Of a stretch of 64,000 nt of DNA, positions 23,474-36,770 are shown one piece after another (the first letter of the stretch is position 1; the number at the start of each line of letters is the position of its first letter). This stretch comes from Cruorifilaria tuberocauda (taxonomy: Eukaryota > Nematoda > Chromadorea > Rhabditida > Onchocercidae): assembly GCA_013365365.1 (NCBI GenBank), contig JABVXU010000167.1, forward strand, positions 44,621 to 108,620, read 5' to 3'. The notes beneath the pieces are model-generated. The model was not told the origin of the DNA. It searched no databases and saw nothing but the letters and a program-made list of their open reading frames with translations. A program made the position numbers and the translations under genes.

Positions 23474-24729
23474 CTACATCTCCTGCTGCTGTTTATCGTA
23501 ATCTGCATAACGTGGAAAAGTTCTCGGTTTTGAATCGAAATCATCAGTTGTCGTAGTCGATTCTATGTAAGGCATCTTTTTCTTTTCATTATTTAGAATT
23601 TCGTTCCTTCTATTCTGTTCTAGTTCTTTTACTTTCTCTGCAATCTGCAAAAAATTACTAAAATTTTTGATCATGGAATATTTAAATGTCAGAGTAAGAA
23701 TAAATCATTCTTTTGTTCTATGCTTTGACAATAGCAACGGAATTTGTGAGAAAAAAGCTGTATATAAATTTCAAACGTAGATAAAAATTTTATCGCAACC
23801 TTTTCACTAGCCTGTTGATTTGCCAAAATCTCTTCTTGTGTAGGTGGCAATTTCCGTATCCCTCGTAACCATGTTAGCCATTCCGGTGATAGTAGCTCAG
23901 ATGAAGTATTTCCCGGAATGAAACCTCTGTAATGTTCGTCATGCCATAAATTTTGGAGCAGAAATGTATAATAGAAGAAATTAATCATTAGTTTGAAATT
24001 TATAAACTCAGCTGTTACAATAACATCACAATGTGCAATTATGGCACTGAAAAACCATTAAAATTTATAGAATTTTGACATGGACTGGATAATGTGGGAA
24101 AATATTTAATTTGAAACCATTTTCACGATATTGCAATGTTTTTTCCTTTCTATCATACAACCTTTCTAAGCCTACTTGTCAAGTAATTTATTCCTTCTAG
24201 AATTTGTCACCTGAAGATGATTCCAATTAACGCGCAATTATTCATTTAATTTATTATTCAAATTCATTACAAAACTTATTTGAACTGGCTGATATTGGAA
24301 TCCATCCTAAAATTGATTCCATAGCCTAGTCAGACTTAATTATAATTCACCGGAACTTATTCAAGTACTACTTTACGACTAATCTACAAACAAAATACCC
24401 TGTAATTTTGTTTGCAATAAACAATAGTGCCACTTATGAATAATGAAGAAAAAAATGAAAAATACTTCCAAAATCTATAAATCTTAAAGAAATTTTCATT
24501 ATGAAAATTTTCTTAAAAAGAATTTTTTAACTAAATAAATCTCTAATATTTAAGAAAAAAACTCATCACCGACCAACCTATTAACAATCCGTTTGGAGTT
24601 GATTAATTCATAATATTTGTTGCCTTGTTCATCACTACCAACGAAAATTTTTTGGAATCGTTTCCGATCAAGGGAATCCAAAAAGTTACGCCAAATAAAT
24701 GTCAGCACGCCCGGACGCCGATAAGTCAT
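23474..24729 (-). CDS. ndufaf2: NDUFAF2 (mimitin), complex I assembly factor
   Basis: NDUFAF2 is a paralogue of the complex I subunit NDUFA12. It binds a late assembly intermediate of NADH dehydrogenase in mitochondria. Three exons: 24563-24729, 23800-23926, 23474-23644. They give 154 residues (human 169). Landmarks are VGSDEQGNKYYELINSKRIV (the GTDxxGNKYY signature), SPEWLTWLRGIRKLPPTQEE (the E/P-W-x-x-W-x-R-x-x-R-x-x-PPT signature) and a charged coiled tail. The chosen start gives MTYRRPGVLTFIWRNFLDSL. An in-frame ATG further upstream (24801) would add 24 residues and cannot be excluded. Exon phases agree. Confidence 0.9.
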
Positions 24730-26641
24730 TAACACCTCATCAGAGCGGAACCACAAAAACACGTCGATCACGTATATATACCGATTTAACATAGTCTTCA
24801 TACGCAAACTCACGTCTCATTTAAATTTATATTTCCAATTAATCAAGTCAAACTGTTTATCCACTCATACTCTGTATACTCTATATATGCATATATTTAT
24901 ATTAAGCAAATTAACTGCCTCATTAAATCCCGAACCGAACTTCAAAACATTCATAATATCTGATTCAATGAGTTATATATCCATAAATACCTATAAATAA
25001 TTGTAACATCCGACTTTTTTTGTACTAACAGTTCTGAAAGTGCATTATCTGTTATAATAGGTCAAAAAATATGTTAATGTTTTCGAAACATGAATTGTTG
25101 AAATGAAATTATATATTTAAATAGAAATCAAATAAATAATTCCAAATAATTTAAATGCAATTGACGAAAACGTTTTTTCAATTGTTTACAAGATATATTC
25201 TATTATAATTTTGTTAAAAATGGAATCTTTCGAACAATAAAACAAAAAAGGAAAGTTTAAATAATTTTATCTGATTTACGCTTTGATTTACATTACATCA
25301 AATCCAAAACAGTAAAGTAATTCAGGACACTTTGATTCAGGAGAATGTACCGTATTAACATAATCTATTTCAATGGCTTTTCTTCGTATTTTATAGTTGC
25401 TTTTTTCAAAGTAAATCTGCTTTTTCTTGTCTTATTTAATTTTGCTAACATCAAGTTGGACTTTTCACTATTATATACTATGCAGAAATTCGTGGAATCT
25501 ATGAAAAAGGAAAGATCAACCGATTGGATGACTGGTTAGCTTTGTCAGCAAGATATACAATTAATCTTTTCATTTTCTCTTATCTTTTTATTTCAATCTT
25601 AAATAATTTGGTACTGTTTTCATATAGGATTTAATATTGTTTGAAGAAAAAGTAGGGAGAAATTCTTCAAAGTGTTTGTAATTGGGAAAAATTGTTTCAT
25701 TTTGAAACCTAGTTAACCAACTTATCATTCACTTAATTGAAATCAAAGAACATTCGCAAGGATCACTGTTTGATTCTTGGCCTATTTAAAATCAGGAAGG
25801 AGTTCAATTCAAAACCAAATTTTAATTTGCAATATAAATTAGCGACTAAATTTCGTGCATTATTTGTAACTTATAATATTTTTTGTTATCTCATATGTGG
25901 TTTCTACTGTTTCTTTGATTCCTAGCAAGAAAGTTTGGCAATGTGTGTTGTAATCATTTTGGTTCCATTGTTTTTGTTCTTCTATTGAGCACGGTTTAGC
26001 GGGATGAGACAGTGTATGTCTGGGGAGAATCAGGGATTGATAAGGTTGGGGAGATATCATGAGTTAGGGATTGCGAGGAATGGAATTTTATACTATTTAA
26101 AAGAGATCAGGAATTGAAAGGGTATTTCATGAGTGGTCGGTAGATAGATTGATATCAAGGGAAACCCGGAAAACCGTGACTACAGTAACTTGTTTCGTCT
26201 GTCTTTTCAAAATTTTCTCGTGCTAATGCATATGATGCATTCTTGCCGCTGTAAATTTTTCTTGTTATTTGATCAACCGAATATTCATGAAAATTCGGTC
26301 TACGCGATCCTTTCTAAGGTGCTTGTTTGGTGTTAGTAATATTATCACATATCTATAAATCTTCACTAAGAAGGCTCATAATATTATCTATAAGATACAA
26401 ATTGCTGTATCTATCGGTTAACGCACTAAGAACATCTTGCAGTTTACTTGATCAGGTGGTCAAATAAAATTTGTGGTCAGTGCAGATAATGATTAAAGTA
26501 TTACCGTATGCTGAGTCAAAGCAAACTGTTGTAAATGATGTTCTGATGGTTTTTTAATTCACTAACTGGCAAAAATAACCGATTTTTTCACCACTATATA
26601 TGCTTTCTACATGGATTCTTCATATTTTTTAGCTCATATTG
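24730..26641. other. Divergent intergenic region NDUFAF2 / CSTF3
   Basis: About 1.9 kb between two divergently transcribed housekeeping genes, so it should contain both promoters. No coding exon is supported. Around 26040-26180 base composition is less A/T-rich, with repeated GGGATTG and ATCATGAG words. Confidence 0.5.
26621..26632 (+). promoter_or_regulatory. Likely trans-splice acceptor of CSTF3
   Basis: CATATTTTTTAG ends ten bases before the CSTF3 start codon. No upstream in-frame exon requires it, so a spliced-leader acceptor is the simplest reading. Confidence 0.5.
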
Positions 26642-29600
26642 ATGAGTTCACTTTCAATTGTAAGTCCGGAACGTCGGATTGAGTTGAATCCTTTCGATGT
26701 CGATGCCTGGAATCTTCTGCTGCGAGAGTCACAGGTATTCATTGTATTGCATTGTATATGATATCTTCTATTTCAATAGCTTCAATAAATAAGTAAATTT
26801 AAGCTGTAGTTAGTAATGCATAAATTTGGATTGGTAATGTAAGACATATAAAAAGCAAAGTCACGCGATGACATTTTCTAGCTCGAAGTAAAAGTGGATC
26901 TGTGTCTTCATGTGGAATATTGTAATCAATTTTTCAATTTATGTTGTAATACCATTTGGGATTGGAGAGTCCTCGCGAAGTTCACCATCTATATAAATAC
27001 GAATACCTAGGTCGTTTACATTAGGCTTATTTAAAAAAACTAATTTTTTGGACTAATTTTTCAGTCCATCCAGTAAGAATATGCCTCCATGCTAGATAGG
27101 TAAGCTTGCTACACAATGTGAAAGAGAAATTAGAGGAAAAGAAATCTTACTTAGTATTTAAATGAATTTTAAAGCATGGCAAAATTTCAGACCAGACCAA
27201 TTGATCAAGTGCGTTCGTTTTATGAAAAATTGGTGACTCAGTTCCCGAATGCTGGCCGTTACTGGAAAGCGTATATCGATCATGAAGTAGGTCATTTTGT
27301 TTCACAACTCCTTATTCGGCGTTATCGAATACTTTTGTGGAAAATCCGGTTTTGAATTTGCATTTACTGAATCTGATAATTTCAGTTAAAAAAAAAATAT
27401 TTGCGAATAAAATGTGTTAGGAATGAGAAGTTCGAAGGAAAGTTTTGAAAGATTTTTATTTCAGTGTATAAAATTTTCTGAAAATGCGTAAAAGTTCAAG
27501 GACTGACTACTACCGTTTTTGTTCATTGAAATCAATTCTGTAAATCATGAATATGACAACAGTGAAAGAAAAGGATGTTTATCATGAACGAAAATGTAGC
27601 AGTAATGTAATTCCCATTAATTGAGGAAATTGAATACCATCATTTTTATTTGTTTTGCAATTTTGCAGCGCGCAGTGGTGCTCGCTTTGCTTCTCCTTCT
27701 TGGTGTAAACAGACATGGAAATTCTGTGAAACTGAGATCAAAAAGTGTGAAGTTAGGAATGACATACTTTAGTCTATGTTTTGAACTAATATCAAATGTG
27801 TTACTACTGCTGATGAATTTTGCCATCGTCCCAAATAGAATAAAAATTTTTACTTGAAAAAGTGGCCCAACAATAATAAAATATATATTTTTGGTTGCGT
27901 TTTTCCTTTCTCCTTTTTCTCTTTTTAAATTTTTCCCACCGAATAAAGAATGTACAACAAACATGATCTTTTCCACATTGCAACTAATTATGATTTTCCA
28001 AAATTCGCTTTACTTCATAACATGTCTCGCTTTCTCAGCGTATAAAATTGTACGGAAGGATAGGAGGAAGGAATGGAACTTCATAGTGTAAGTCCGGGGG
28101 GTCTTATATTGTGAGTTTCATGGTAACAATGTTAACTAACTAAAGCAAGAAAAAAGATGTTCGAACAACATATCTTTTTTTCTGTTGAAAGGACTGGAGA
28201 GTCTAGTATGTCTATAAAATTTTAAACATAGAAATTAACGCTGCTAATGTTGGAGTTTCATGTTCCGAAAATTTCAAGTTGAGTTATGAAGTTCTTTCCT
28301 ATAGTTTTTTCGACAAACTTTTAAATTATTATTAAATCATATTCGGAATTTCGTCGGGAAACCTATGGGTAAATGGCGCTATTGTTTGACTAATTAAACT
28401 TAGAACAGGGTGTGGTTTGTTGCTTGCATCTGTTATTACAATCACTTGATATATGGCATTGTTTGGCTGATCGATTTAATAGGAATTCCTTGGCGATTAA
28501 CTTTTCGTGCTTCTAATTTTTCTAAGATTTTATTTTTTTATTGCCAGAAGAAAGTTTCATGCGCTCAAATTTCAGCTTCGTGGCAAAAATTACGAAAATG
28601 TGGAATCAGTAAGTTTAAATTCTTTATCGAGGTTTTCGAAAATTAAGTTTAGAGTTTCGGTAGTTTAGACAAAAATGATTTAAATGTATCATCTCGGGAT
28701 TGCTGCATTTAGCCACGGAGGAAGACCCGTTGCATTGAACGCTTGAGTAATTTCAAACCTTTGATTTGATCACAATTCTTTAACAGATTTAAAATGCAAA
28801 ATATATGTCTTGAAGTTTAAATCCATAGTGGTTTTTGACTAGATAAGTAACAGTAGAAGAATGTTGTGATAACTATTGTGGATTTAATGCGTTTAATTTA
28901 TTGTAGTGCATCAAATAGTGTAGTACAGTAATATTACTCAGAATCTCTGAATTGATCAGCGATCAGTGGAATAGTACGATTAAAATATGCTTTACTACTG
29001 AAAATATTTCAGTGCCTAGTGATTGAATGAATATTTTTTGTAGTTATTTGGACGTTGTCTCATTCATGTTCTCAATATCGACCTCTGGAAGTGTTATGTT
29101 TTCTATGTACGTGAGACTAAAGGACATCTGTCTTCATTCAGGTTTAATATATTTATTTCTTTTGTTGCAGCTATTTTATGCGTATGTTATTTGGCATTTC
29201 ACTCTAGTAATTCTATCACATTTTTCCAAACATAATGTGAATATTGAAGGAAATAAGAGTAAATTATCTTTTATTAAAATAACCGTGAGCTTATTTAAGT
29301 TGCATTGCGTAATACTTCATCATTTTGTCCGTTATTTAAGTGTTACAACATTATTCCAATAACTAAACTTTATTTTAACTGTATCGACCTATGTTTAAAT
29401 AATTTTTAATTTTTGATTCATATTTATGCACTGGTAAGACTTTGTAGAATTCTTTATAAATCCCGTTTCTTTTATTTCAGGGAGAAAATGGCGCAAGCAT
29501 ATGAGTTTGCTTTGGATAAAATTGGTCTTGATATGCATTCATATTCAATTTATTCTGATTATCTTTCATTTCTTAAATCTGCGTAAGCTTTAGTAGTTCT

Positions 29601-32600
29601 CTATCATCGAAAATCTAAACCATAGTAAAAAAAAGTTACATTACCTTTATATTTCAGGCCCACAGTTGGTCAGTATGCAGAGAATCAGCGAATTTCAGCC
29701 GTTCGTAAAGTTTATCAGCGTGGTGTTGTCACTCCAATGGTTAATATTGAACAATTGTGGGCTGAATATTGTGCTTACGAAAAGGTAAAATGACGAGTCC
29801 CTAAACTTTTCTGTCGGATTGGTTGAATTTTTTACCGATTACGACGACCGTTTGACAAAAGCAGAAGTAAATTTATAGTTTGCTGGACGAAAAAAGCGAG
29901 TTGGGAATTTGAATTTCGTTTTATTGCTTTGCGAATAGTACTTGATTTTTTTCTTGCTCTTTGTTATTTTTTGGAAATTGTAGAGCGTAAATGCCACATT
30001 AGCAGAGAAATTAATAGCTGAACGAAATAAGGAATACCAAGTTGCTAAGCGCATCTCAAAATCATTAGAGCAAGTGACAAGGGGATTAAACCGACAAGCT
30101 GTAAGCGTGCCACCTCGAGGAACTGCCGCAGAAATGAAACAGGTTTGAATTTTTACTTTTCTTTCCAGTTTTTAGATTGTAATTCTTATCAAATCCTTTT
30201 TATGGTTTTTACAAAAAATTAATTAATAAATTTCTTGTGACATTTTTTATTTTTTCAGCTAGACATGTGGCGAAAGTACATACAGTGGGAAAAAAGTAAT
30301 CCTTTGGGCACAGAGGAATACGCATATTTTGCTAAAAGAGGTAGATATAACCTTTAATAATGCTTGAAATTAAAACTGATATTAGTATATCACAATTTTG
30401 CTTCTCAAGAAAAAAAAGACTGTGATATTATGAATGCAGCTAGATTATGTCAGTATTAGAGTCAATACCACTCCAACTTTATGTTGGTTAATAATGTGTT
30501 GTGTTCAGTAATATATGCTTACGAACAAGCTCTTCTTTGCCTTGGTTACTATCCCGATATGTGGTACGAAGCAGCATTGTTCCAGCAACAAGCTGCAGCT
30601 GTTCTGGCAGAAAAGGGTGATGTGAAATTAGCAGCCACAATGAATACTGACATCATTCGTTAGTTTACGCTTATTGTAAATTGAAAAAGAATTGCGAATT
30701 TCTGATTATTAGGATCGTCGGGAGATTTCGGTGAAGGTTCTCTCAAGTCAATAACACTCATATTAGGCGTCGTCCTCAAACCCTGCCAACACTTGACTGG
30801 AATTAAGTAATTGGTTATAAGTGATTATTAATTTTGAAATGATTTTGAAACAAAAAATATGTGAAGCGTTATAATTTACTTTTATTTCGAGTCACACCAG
30901 TGCTTTTTCCCTTTTTTAGATTTTTACATTTTCAGAATTATTCGAGCGTGCAGTTGGGGGCGTTTTAAAGGAAAGCCAGCTTCTGTTTTTTGCATATGCA
31001 GATTATGAGGAAGAACGAATGAAATTTGATAATGTGAGGAAGATTTATGATCGACTTCTAGCAATTGAAACAGCCGATCCTACATTGGTAGTTGCTTAAT
31101 GCTGTTCTTTAATATTTATAGCTTTGAATTGCTATTCGAAGTTATAAACTTCATTTTATATCTCAACATACTGTGCCATTTACTGCATATGGAAAAATTT
31201 TTCATTTTTTGAAATGGCACGTTATAAACTAACTCTAACTGCTTGAAAAAGTTTTATGAATGATGAAAGTACATGAATTTTGCATATTTTATTTGTTCAT
31301 TTAAAATTCAGGCATACATACAATTAATGAAATTCGTGAGGCGAACTGAAGGTGTGCAATTTGCACGTGCGATTTTTAAACGTGCACGTCAAGATTCACG
31401 TTGCAAATTTCACATTTTTGTTGCATCTGCGCTTATGGAATATTATTGCAGCAAGGTTGCTCTAATAATCGTTTGAAGAATGAAATTTGTTTTGTGATTG
31501 CTCAGTCTTCTGTTTTGTCTGGTATCTGAAGTATTAACGGTTGCGAGGGTAGTTGCTTCAGGTTTTGGTTCCGTTTTTCATAAATTGCTCTAAAATCGCA
31601 TTGTTAGCGAATCGCTTCCATCCTGTATCACTTTTCAGGATACAGATATTGCAATAAGAGTTTTTGATATGGGACTAAAAAAGTATGGCGATGAACCGGA
31701 GTATGCTCTCGCTTATGTCGATTTTTTATCGCACTTAAACGGTAGTTCTAATTTCATAATAATTATCTCATAAAATTTAAAGACATTATTGCGATCTCTT
31801 TTTTTGAACAGGGTTTTACCCTTATTTCCGTAGTTTTTCTGCTCCAGTTTTTAAATTTTGTTTTAGAATTAGCATATATTCCTTTTCGGGATGTTTTTTT
31901 TCTGTCAGAATTAATATTTGCGCTCTTATTTCTAATCTAGAATTTGATTTGTTTGAATTGTTTCAGAGGATAACAATACACGTGTCGTTTTTGAACGAAT
32001 ATTGACTTCAGAATCTATGACACCTGAAAAGTCAATGTTGGTTAATTTTTTTTTTTAAGTCAAAAATTTATTTTTGAACGTTTCGTTCAATATCTTTTTT
32101 TTAAAGTGAGATTTGGGATCGTTATTTGGAGTTTGAGTCACATGTTGGTGACTTATCGAGTATTTTGAAAGTTGATCAGAGGCGGCGTGAAGCGTTAAAA
32201 GAACAATATGGTGAAATGCAAACACTATTATTAATTGATCGATATAAATTCCTGGACCTAGTGCCATGCACTAATGATCAGTTACGATTTATGGGTTACT
32301 CGGTAAGTAATAAGCAGATTATGTGGTTTCAGCATCGCAGATGTTTTTACTTTTAACTTTATTATAGTGCAATAAGCTAATAATTATGATAAATTAGCGC
32401 CATTTTTGTTACTCTTCAGCTTATTTCATTCATCATACATTGCTCCTATTACACCACCCGTAATTATATTGCGACTGAAAAACAAAATGCAAAAAGCAAA
32501 CAAATTCGATAAGATTACTTATTAGCCGCACGCATTAGTGGACTTCCATAGACCAAATGAGATGTGTTAGGAATTCTAGTACAGTTTGCATCACTCCATA

Positions 32601-33924
32601 GTCAGAGTAGAGCCGAGAAAAAAAGATCCAGACGATTCAGAGGTAATTTTTAATTCTACATATCTGGAAAATCGTATGTTACTTCACTAGTTTCGTTTGC
32701 TAAGCAATAAAGAACAAATGGAACTTTAGGAATTCTTTTGTTGCATGAAGTCACTATTAATTTGACTAATCTGTTTCCGATCATTAATGGCTTATCACTT
32801 TTTCTACAGGCCTTGTTTTGAGTAAGCTTTAAGTTCTAAATTCTAAAATATTTGCAGAAAAAACTAGGACAAGGTTCGTCATTGATTGGACGTGCATCGG
32901 TTTCAGGAACGGCTTCTTTTCTGTCAAATGGTGCTCAAACAAATGGTTTGTTTTCTCCCTCTATAATTATTTTATCATGTTTTTACTACAAGTTGGAACG
33001 CTTAGTTTTTTTTGTTTTAGGACAGAATGTAATAAGGCAAACTGCAGCTGGAGGTGGACCATCAGTCGTAATGGGTGGTGGTGTAAGTCTGGAAATTTCT
33101 GGTTATCCAAGACCGGATACAGATCAGATGATACCTTTTAAGCCAAAATTGAACACGAATACAAGTTACCATCCCGTTCCTGGCGGTATGCGTTCAATTT
33201 TTTTCTCTATACAATTTCAGTTTCGTATTTCGTCTAATTTCCTCTTTAATTGTTTAGTATCAGATAAAATCTACAAACTAATAAGTTGATTATCTTGTTT
33301 AAGGCGTTTTCCCGCCACCGGCTGCAGTTGCTCAATTAATGCAGATGTTACCACCTCCATGGTGTTTCAATGGCCCTTTTGTTTCGGTAGATTTACTTAT
33401 GGAAAGCTTGACGAAATTCAGTCAAAGTGGACGTATGTGTTTTCTTCGAAATCAGCAGATTTTCGCTCTAGCAGTCATGTCATTCAATAATTATCTGACT
33501 TTTTTCTTATCTCTAAAATATTTTCTCTTTTTTAGCACCATCAGTTGATCCTAAAGTGAAACTGGAGAATGGCACAATGTTCGGGATGCATCGAGTAGAA
33601 GATATTAAAAAAGAATTTTACCAGTTATTAAATACCACTACAGATCCTAATATTGCAAGTTTTTATCATCTTCTGATTTGTTTAAGATCGATCAAGATTT
33701 ATTACCTAATATTTCGTCAGAGATGTTATTTTGTTAAAATTTGAAAAACAATTCAGATTTTGGCATCAAGTGAATATCAGCAACAACAAATAGCTGCCGC
33801 ACAAAGGAAGAGACGAGCTGTTGGTGGTGGTGATTCTGACAGCGATGAAGAAGCAGTACCGCGTGCATCCGGGATTGTTCGGGACATTTATCGAAGGAGA
33901 ATGAATCAAAAAGTTCATGAGTAA
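26642..33924 (+). CDS. suf-1: CSTF3/CstF-77, cleavage stimulation factor subunit
   Basis: CstF-77 is the HAT-repeat scaffold of the nuclear cleavage-stimulation complex that binds CstF-64 and CPSF during mRNA 3'-end formation. Twenty exons: 26642-26734, 27191-27286, 28576-28608, 29044-29141, 29481-29582, 29658-29784, 29984-30142, 30259-30340, 30509-30658, 30936-31087, 31312-31455, 31639-31741, 31967-32036, 32107-32302, 32580-32642, 32858-32945, 33021-33185, 33304-33432, 33536-33654, 33757-33924. They join in frame to 778 residues (human 717). The HAT repeats run from about residue 20 to 530 (e.g. [56 protein letters not shown]). Then come [10 protein letters not shown], the CstF-64-binding monkeytail region ([22 protein letters not shown]) and the acidic C-terminus [10 protein letters not shown] with RDIYRRR. 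Exon 3 has 11 codons. The last intron requires a GC donor. The boundaries of exon 15 (32580-32642) are the least certain. Confidence 0.93.
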
Positions 33925-36770
33925 TCATTGTCTTCATTTAGGTTATCTCTTGTAGTTCTTTTTCTTCTAACTAAATTGTATCGTAATCATGTATACTTCT
34001 CACTATGCGAAACAGCAATTACTATTGATTTTATGGAAACTTTTGAAAATATATGGGATAGTTTGATTGACATATTTCATCGGTCATATTTTAAAATTAA
34101 ATCCAAAGATTTTAAAACCATGTTTTTAAATATCTGTCTCTTTGTATATAATATTATTGTTTTACAGCTTCTGTTGACTTTCTCTTACATCCTTGTGTGT
34201 CACTTTGATTATCATTACTGTTTTTTTCAGATTTTATAAGTATTTTGATCTCTATATGTTCAACGTACATTACTAATCGACATTAAGCTAAAATTTGTTA
34301 GAAATAAAATAGTTTTATAAGTTTTTATCAGCACTCATAACTTATACTTTGTTTCTTAATTCTTTGGAATTTCATAAATCGAAATTATAGAAAAACTCGT
34401 AATTTCTATTTTCGTAAGTTTTTTAAATTTCAAAGAAATTCAAAGTTTTCTGAAGTTCCTGATTGTTGTTGTTAGATATCCCGCTGCTGCCATTCAATTT
34501 TCAGTTATATTTTCTTGTTTAAACAATTTTATCTTAGTCAAATTTTCTTACTTCCAATTATCCCCTTGTTCTTTAACTCTTATTCAGGATTCAAAATATG
34601 TCATTTGAAGTAGTGCAAGGACACGATTATTAATGTTCATATTACAGTATGCTATTAATATGTTAAATTTTTATCAGAAATTTTTTGAAAAGAGTTTGGT
34701 TTAATTAAAAAATTAAAAAAGAATTCTTTGGCGTTTTATAGCATTTGTGGGAAAGATTTATCATAGTTTAAAGTTTGGAGAAAAATTTTTAATGTGTTCG
34801 TACTTTTTATTCCTTTACTAATTTTCAACGTTTCGAAACATGAATTAAATTCATTTAATAACATTGTAAAGTACAACAATTTTTCCAGTAGCTTTCGAAT
34901 TAAAATATTTTATGGCAGTATTTCATGGTTTGAGAAATTCAGTTTACTTTCCTCACAAAAATTTGAGTAAACTCACATCCTATTTTGATGTCGAACAAAT
35001 TGCAGCAGTGCAATAGATTTAATAATTTATTGGGCATATTTTGTAAATCTTGGTTTATCAATTTCTACTACCATCCGTTATCATGTTTCTGATAAGAGTC
35101 TGACATGCAATCTGCTCAGTGAAGGAAGTTAGAAGCAACGCAATCACCCGGTATTTCCTCAGTTTACTTGAATTTTAGTTTCTTTAACCGATCAATCAAG
35201 AGAGCATAAACATTAGAACAAAACAAAGTATTGACAAAACGAAAACAGTTATGAGAGAAAGGGGCAAATATTGGGCTGTAATCCATTTAGCCATATCGTT
35301 CTTTCCATGAAAAACCTCGAAATTAGAAATTCATGGAAATTAAAATGTCTGAAAAATGATATTTTGGTATTAGTGTTAACTGAAGCAAGTTGCATGATTC
35401 AACATGATATTTGGGTCAATTTTTTTTTGTAAATCTTCGGGTACATACTCGCCAAGTTTAACTAAGTAAGCTATGAATATTTGATTCACTGAGTGTAACA
35501 TTCATGATAATACAATAATTAATGTGATCTAATCATCAGCATGCCATTTGACCTTGTATTGAAAAAAATCATTTCTATGATTAAAAGTTTATAGCAATAA
35601 ATTATATCAGATAAATTTCAAGGATTTTAAAACATTGAAAAGGTAAAAGATTTAATGGACAAATAATTAATTTCCTGAAAAATAACGATAAAAATAATTA
35701 ATAATTAAATTCTTAATTAAATTCTATAGTTAAATTCTTTGTCAAAATGTGAAAAGTTATAAAAAAAATTAATTGAAATATCTTCAAATGACAAAGCATT
35801 ATTCATTTGGTTAATCAAACTTTAATTTCTTATTTTGTCGATTTCAATTATTTGTTAATATGGTGCTTCTTTCTTTTTTGAAAAGTTTTGAATTTACAAA
35901 GTGAGAAAGTAAAAACTGTAAGTAAAAAGATAATTTGATATTTTCCGTTCTTTCATTCTTCACAACTTTAATACAATTTAAAAAGTAATCGTTACAGAAT
36001 GTGTAATACTTTCAATTGGAGATATTTTTGTTGTAAAGTAAAGAAAAAACACATTTTCCATTATTCCTTCCATTCGTCATATTCTTTTAGTCTTTTCACA
36101 TCAATTTCATTTACTTATTTATACATTTACTCATTTACTTACTTACTTATTGATCTGATTACTAAAAATATCATTCAGTAACAATGAGCCAGCTTTTCAT
36201 TCTCTCTTTTTTATTTCAATTGTAACAATTAGAAAGGATTAATAATAATCAATTTATTTGAACGTATGTTCATGTATCGTGTTATCATGTATCATGTATC
36301 ATCATATATCGTGTATCGTATTCATGTTCATGTATATATTATGAGTGTATGTGTGTGTCAAATAGAAAGAGTAATAATACTAATAGAAAAATAATGATGT
36401 TATTATTATTTGAATATGTTATCGTTCCTAGATTCAATAAACAATCTCATTATTATGTTATATTAATATTTTAATCAATTTGCTTCATTGTTATCAGTTT
36501 AACATTATCAGTTATTAGAAATTATTAATTAGGACTCATAAAGTTGTTGATTAAAGGTATTTTTAAAAAAAAGTTAAATAATGCAAGTGCTAAAAATGTG
36601 TTATTATTAATTAAAAATGGATGACAATAATTTCTATGCTAACGATTTTCTTTTCTTCCAAATCTATTATATATATTTATCTAATAGTTCGATTTGTTTA
36701 ATTAATTGCTTATTATTTTATAATTAAAATGATTAATTAATGTGAAATTTAGATTGAAATAGTGTTCTTT
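33925..36770. other. CSTF3 3' region and intergenic DNA
   Basis: An AATAAA at 34303-34308 is a candidate poly(A) signal for CSTF3. The rest is A/T-rich, with a degenerate ATCATGTATC-type repeat at about 36265-36340. No gene is supported. Confidence 0.55.
36744..36752 (+). promoter_or_regulatory. Possible trans-splice acceptor of the MIG-18-like gene
   Basis: GAAATTTAG ends 18 bases before the start codon, a typical nematode outron position. No upstream exon is seen. Confidence 0.4.

Noticed and set aside
27617..27976. Overlapping hydrophobic frames on both strands in CSTF3 intron 2
   Set aside because: Intronic; neither strand shows splice or family support.
33928..34239. 103-residue frame after the CSTF3 stop
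   Set aside because: It overlaps the expected 3' UTR, is Phe/Leu/Ile-rich as A/T-rich DNA gives, and has no recognisable domain.
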